This document shows positions 62,177-64,000 of a DNA stretch of 64,000 nucleotides, piece after piece. The notes under the pieces were generated by a model. That model was not told the origin of the DNA. It did not search any database and was given only the letters and a program-made list of their open reading frames with translations. Position numbers and translations under genes: made by a program. Source of the DNA: Afipia carboxidovorans OM5 (GTDB taxonomy: Bacteria; Pseudomonadota; Alphaproteobacteria; Rhizobiales; Xanthobacteraceae); NCBI RefSeq assembly GCF_000218565.1, contig NC_015684.1, positions 1,054,001 through 1,118,000 on the forward strand. Direction: 5' to 3'. Every line of letters begins with the position of its first letter. Positions within the stretch are counted from its first letter, which is position 1.

Positions 62177-62508
62177 GGTGCAATCGTGTCCTGCCTCGGG
62201 AGGCCCAAAAGAGGAGCCGGAGCCATTGGCCTTGAATCAGCGGCAGGTGAAAAGCGTGGCCTCCGTCCGGGCACGCCTGAAACCACCGTCGAATCAAGGG
62301 CGAGCTAAGGATAGCCGAAAGGCTGCACGGCGCGCCGTGCAAAACCCGGGCGGGCCTGAAATGGCGGTGGATAGCGGTTTTGTGTTCCAACTGTCGCAAA
62401 AAAGTCAGCACAGAGGGCTTTTTTTGCGTCATGTCTTGAATGCGCCGTGATCGTGGGCGATGTGGCGTTAACGATGCGGTTTCCGCTTCGCACTATCATA
62501 GGGGCACA
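62177..62508. other. Intergenic stretch, nothing assigned
   Basis: 332 bp between the anchored protein gene and the L,D-transpeptidase gene. A TATCAT box at 62494-62499 with TTAACG at 62467 (21-nt spacing) is a weak promoter candidate for the plus strand. I see no other structure. Confidence 0.35.
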
Positions 62509-63672
62509 ATGTCCAATCGCCTTTCGACAAGCCTTCTGGTGCTGGCAGCGAGCATGGCCGGAATTCCGACTGCGCTGGCCCAGAATTATCCTCCGCCGCC
62601 TGGCTATCAGCAGTCGCCCTATTCAGAAGCGAACCGCTATCAGGACAACCGGATGCCGGACTTCGACCGGCTGCACGACGACTCGCGTGGCGGGGCGTCG
62701 CTGTCGGCTCCCGGTTTCCAGGATGCCGGCCCGCCGCAGCAGGGCTACCAGACATCGTCCGCACCGCCTGCCTATCAGGCCGCACCTCAGGGGCCGATTC
62801 TGTCTCCGGACGATCCGCGCTATGGCCGCCCGCCGGATGCGCCGCCGCTCTATTCCGATCGTGGTCAGGGCGTGCCGCAGCAACAGCAGAACCCTGACGG
62901 TTCGCTCCGCCCGCCGGGTGGAATCGATGCCGCCGGCATGCCGCAGCAGGGCCGGATTGGCGCCAATGGCCAGCCGGTGCAGATCGCCGCGCTGCCGGTT
63001 GAGGATCAGCCGGAAGTCGGCCCGCGGCCGGAGTTGCCCGCTCGCCTCCGCCGTCAGGAGGTCAACTTCAAGACCAAGGAGCCGGCCGGCACCATCGTCG
63101 TCGATACGGCGAACACCCAGCTCTATTACATTCTCGGCAACGGCCGGGCCGTCCGCTATGGCGTGCGCGTCGGCCGTGACGGTTTCACCTGGGCCGGTGT
63201 CCAGAAGATCACCCGCAAGGCCGAGTGGCCCGATTGGCATCCGCCGCCAGAGATGATCGAGCGCCAGCCTTATCTGCCGCGCTTCATGGCCGGTGGCGAC
63301 GGCAACCCGCTCGGTGCCCGCGCGATGTATCTCGGTAATACCGTGTATCGCATCCACGGCACCAACCAGCCGTCCACGATCGGCAAGTTCGTATCGTCGG
63401 GTTGCATCGGCATGCTGAACGAGGACGTCGAGGATCTGTTCGAGCGCGTCAAGGTCGGCACCCGCGTCGTGGTGTTGCCCGGTGGCCCGCCGCCGTCGGT
63501 GACCGCTTCGGCACAGCCCGCTGCCGATACGGCAGGCTACGGACCGTCGGCGAATGCCGCGCCGGCCGCTGCCGGTCATGCGCCGGGTGGCGCGCAAGCT
63601 GCACCGATGGGCGTTCCCAATCAGGGACCGGCCGCCGTGCCGCCGCTGCCCGCTCCGGTGAACGTGCGCTGA
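62509..63672 (+). CDS. L,D-transpeptidase (YkuD domain)
   Basis: A 387-residue exported peptidoglycan enzyme. Signal peptide to about residue 24 (ending TALAQN). Residues 25-190 are Pro/Gln/Gly-rich. The YkuD domain spans about 197-330, with HGTNQP and the catalytic Cys in SSGCIGMLN (C299). Families of this type normally read (S/H)GCIRM; here the residue after Ile is Gly, so the conserved Arg is missing. The C-terminal 60 residues are Ala/Pro/Gly-rich. It would form 3-3 crosslinks or attach proteins to peptidoglycan. Confidence 0.9.
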   Translation: MSNRLSTSLLVLAASMAGIPTALAQNYPPPPGYQQSPYSEANRYQDNRMPDFDRLHDDSRGGASLSAPGFQDAGPPQQGYQTSSAPPAYQAAPQGPILSPDDPRYGRPPDAPPLYSDRGQGVPQQQQNPDGSLRPPGGIDAAGMPQQGRIGANGQPVQIAALPVEDQPEVGPRPELPARLRRQEVNFKTKEPAGTIVVDTANTQLYYILGNGRAVRYGVRVGRDGFTWAGVQKITRKAEWPDWHPPPEMIERQPYLPRFMAGGDGNPLGARAMYLGNTVYRIHGTNQPSTIGKFVSSGCIGMLNEDVEDLFERVKVGTRVVVLPGGPPPSVTASAQPAADTAGYGPSANAAPAAAGHAPGGAQAAPMGVPNQGPAAVPPLPAPVNVR

Positions 63673-63690
63673 TCTGACGATCGCAGAATA

Positions 63691-63729
63691 AAAAACGCCT
63701 CTCATCCAGATCGGATGAGAGGCGTTTTT
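63691..63729. terminator. Bidirectional terminator between L,D-transpeptidase and gdhA
   Basis: AAAAACGCCTCTCATCC / GGATGAGAGGCGTTTTT with loop AGATC, A run on one side and T run on the other, between convergent genes. Confidence 0.92.
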
Positions 63730-63785
63730 GTTTGGCGGTTGAGGGCTGTCCGGCGGGTGCCGGGCAACTCTAAAAGAAGCTGAAC

Positions 63786-64000
63786 TCAGACGATGCCGAG
63801 CGCGCGCATCGCTTCGGCGACACGGATGAAGCCCGCGACGTTGGCGCCGAGCACATAGTTGCCGGGCGAGCCGTAGGTCTCGGCCATCTCGGCACAACGA
63901 TCATGGATGTTGTGCATGATGGTCTCGAGGCGCTTCTCGGTCGCCTCGAAGGTCCACGAATCGCGCGAGGCGTTCTGCTGCATCTCTAACGCGCTGGTCG
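63786..64000 (-). CDS. gdhA: Glutamate dehydrogenase, C-terminal end
   Basis: Only the last about 70 codons are in the window; the 5' part lies beyond the right edge. The end reads NYVLGANVAGFIRVAEAMRALGIV, the conserved C-terminus of hexameric NADP-type glutamate dehydrogenases (GANIAGFxKVADAM). It makes glutamate from 2-oxoglutarate and ammonia. It converges on the L,D-transpeptidase gene across a bidirectional terminator. Confidence 0.9.
   Translation of the reverse strand, partial: TSALEMQQNASRDSWTFEATEKRLETIMHNIHDRCAEMAETYGSPGNYVLGANVAGFIRVAEAMRALGIV

Overview
The window looks like a chromosomal segment of a high-GC alphaproteobacterium of the Bradyrhizobium / Afipia / Rhodopseudomonas group (Nitrobacteraceae). 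The basis is the gene content (FlhA, FmdA-AmiS-FmdB, PrpDCB, GlgE/TreS-maltokinase operon, PHA-system protein, MoxR/VWA pair), the codon bias, EcfG-type stress promoters and GC-rich palindromic repeats between genes. I see no transposase, phage gene, CRISPR array or rRNA. The species cannot be named from the sequence alone.

Layout. 1-6.2 kb: 3' part of flhA (minus strand), tRNA-Ile2(CAU), a soluble globin-coupled chemoreceptor, a TonB-C-like secreted protein and a KGG-repeat stress protein. 5.5-13.4 kb: a GntR/FCD regulator divergent from a catabolic and uptake run (SDR, ABC ATPase, permease, binding protein, alpha/beta hydrolase, stand-alone AceE-like E1), with a perfect 14-bp palindrome between them. 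13.5-20.9 kb: a sensory and amide block. An NCS1 permease is fused to a Cys-rich module and a histidine kinase, followed by a REC-HK-REC hybrid and a convergent OmpR-type regulator, which is divergent from formamidase fmdA, amide channel amiS and zinc-ribbon fmdB. 21-31 kb: ketopantoate reductase, a large exported protein of unknown function, a GGEEF diguanylate cyclase, a flippase plus glycosyltransferase pair, and two transporters. 31.4-35.6 kb: thioesterase and the methylcitrate cycle genes prpD, prpC, prpB. 36-39 kb: small membrane proteins, a succinate-semialdehyde-type dehydrogenase and a PHA-granule protein. 39.2-55.3 kb: a translationally coupled minus-strand operon glgE - treS/mak fusion - glgB - glgX - treZ - treY, divergent from malQ. 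55.4-64 kb: DUF3309 and DUF2188 proteins, a dienelactone hydrolase, a GIY-YIG protein, MoxR/VWA, two sulfurtransferases, an L,D-transpeptidase and the C-terminal end of glutamate dehydrogenase.

How the genes fit together. The glg/tre operon contains both routes linking trehalose and alpha-glucan. TreS/Mak/GlgE/GlgB build glucan from trehalose through maltose-1-phosphate. GlgX/TreY/TreZ turn glucan back into trehalose, and MalQ recycles malto-oligosaccharides. A consensus EcfG promoter (GGAAC-N16-CGTT) precedes malQ and the DUF3309 gene, and a one-mismatch version faces glgE, which points to general-stress control. The transporter-kinase / hybrid / OmpR set next to formamidase is the best candidate for an uncharacterised sensory system: a permease-like receptor that could sense an amide, urea-like or nucleobase-derived nitrogen compound and control fmdA-amiS-fmdB.

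Two families of dispersed palindromic repeats fill many intergenic gaps. One member of each family carries the same 36-bp nested palindrome, with paired compensatory changes in its stem.
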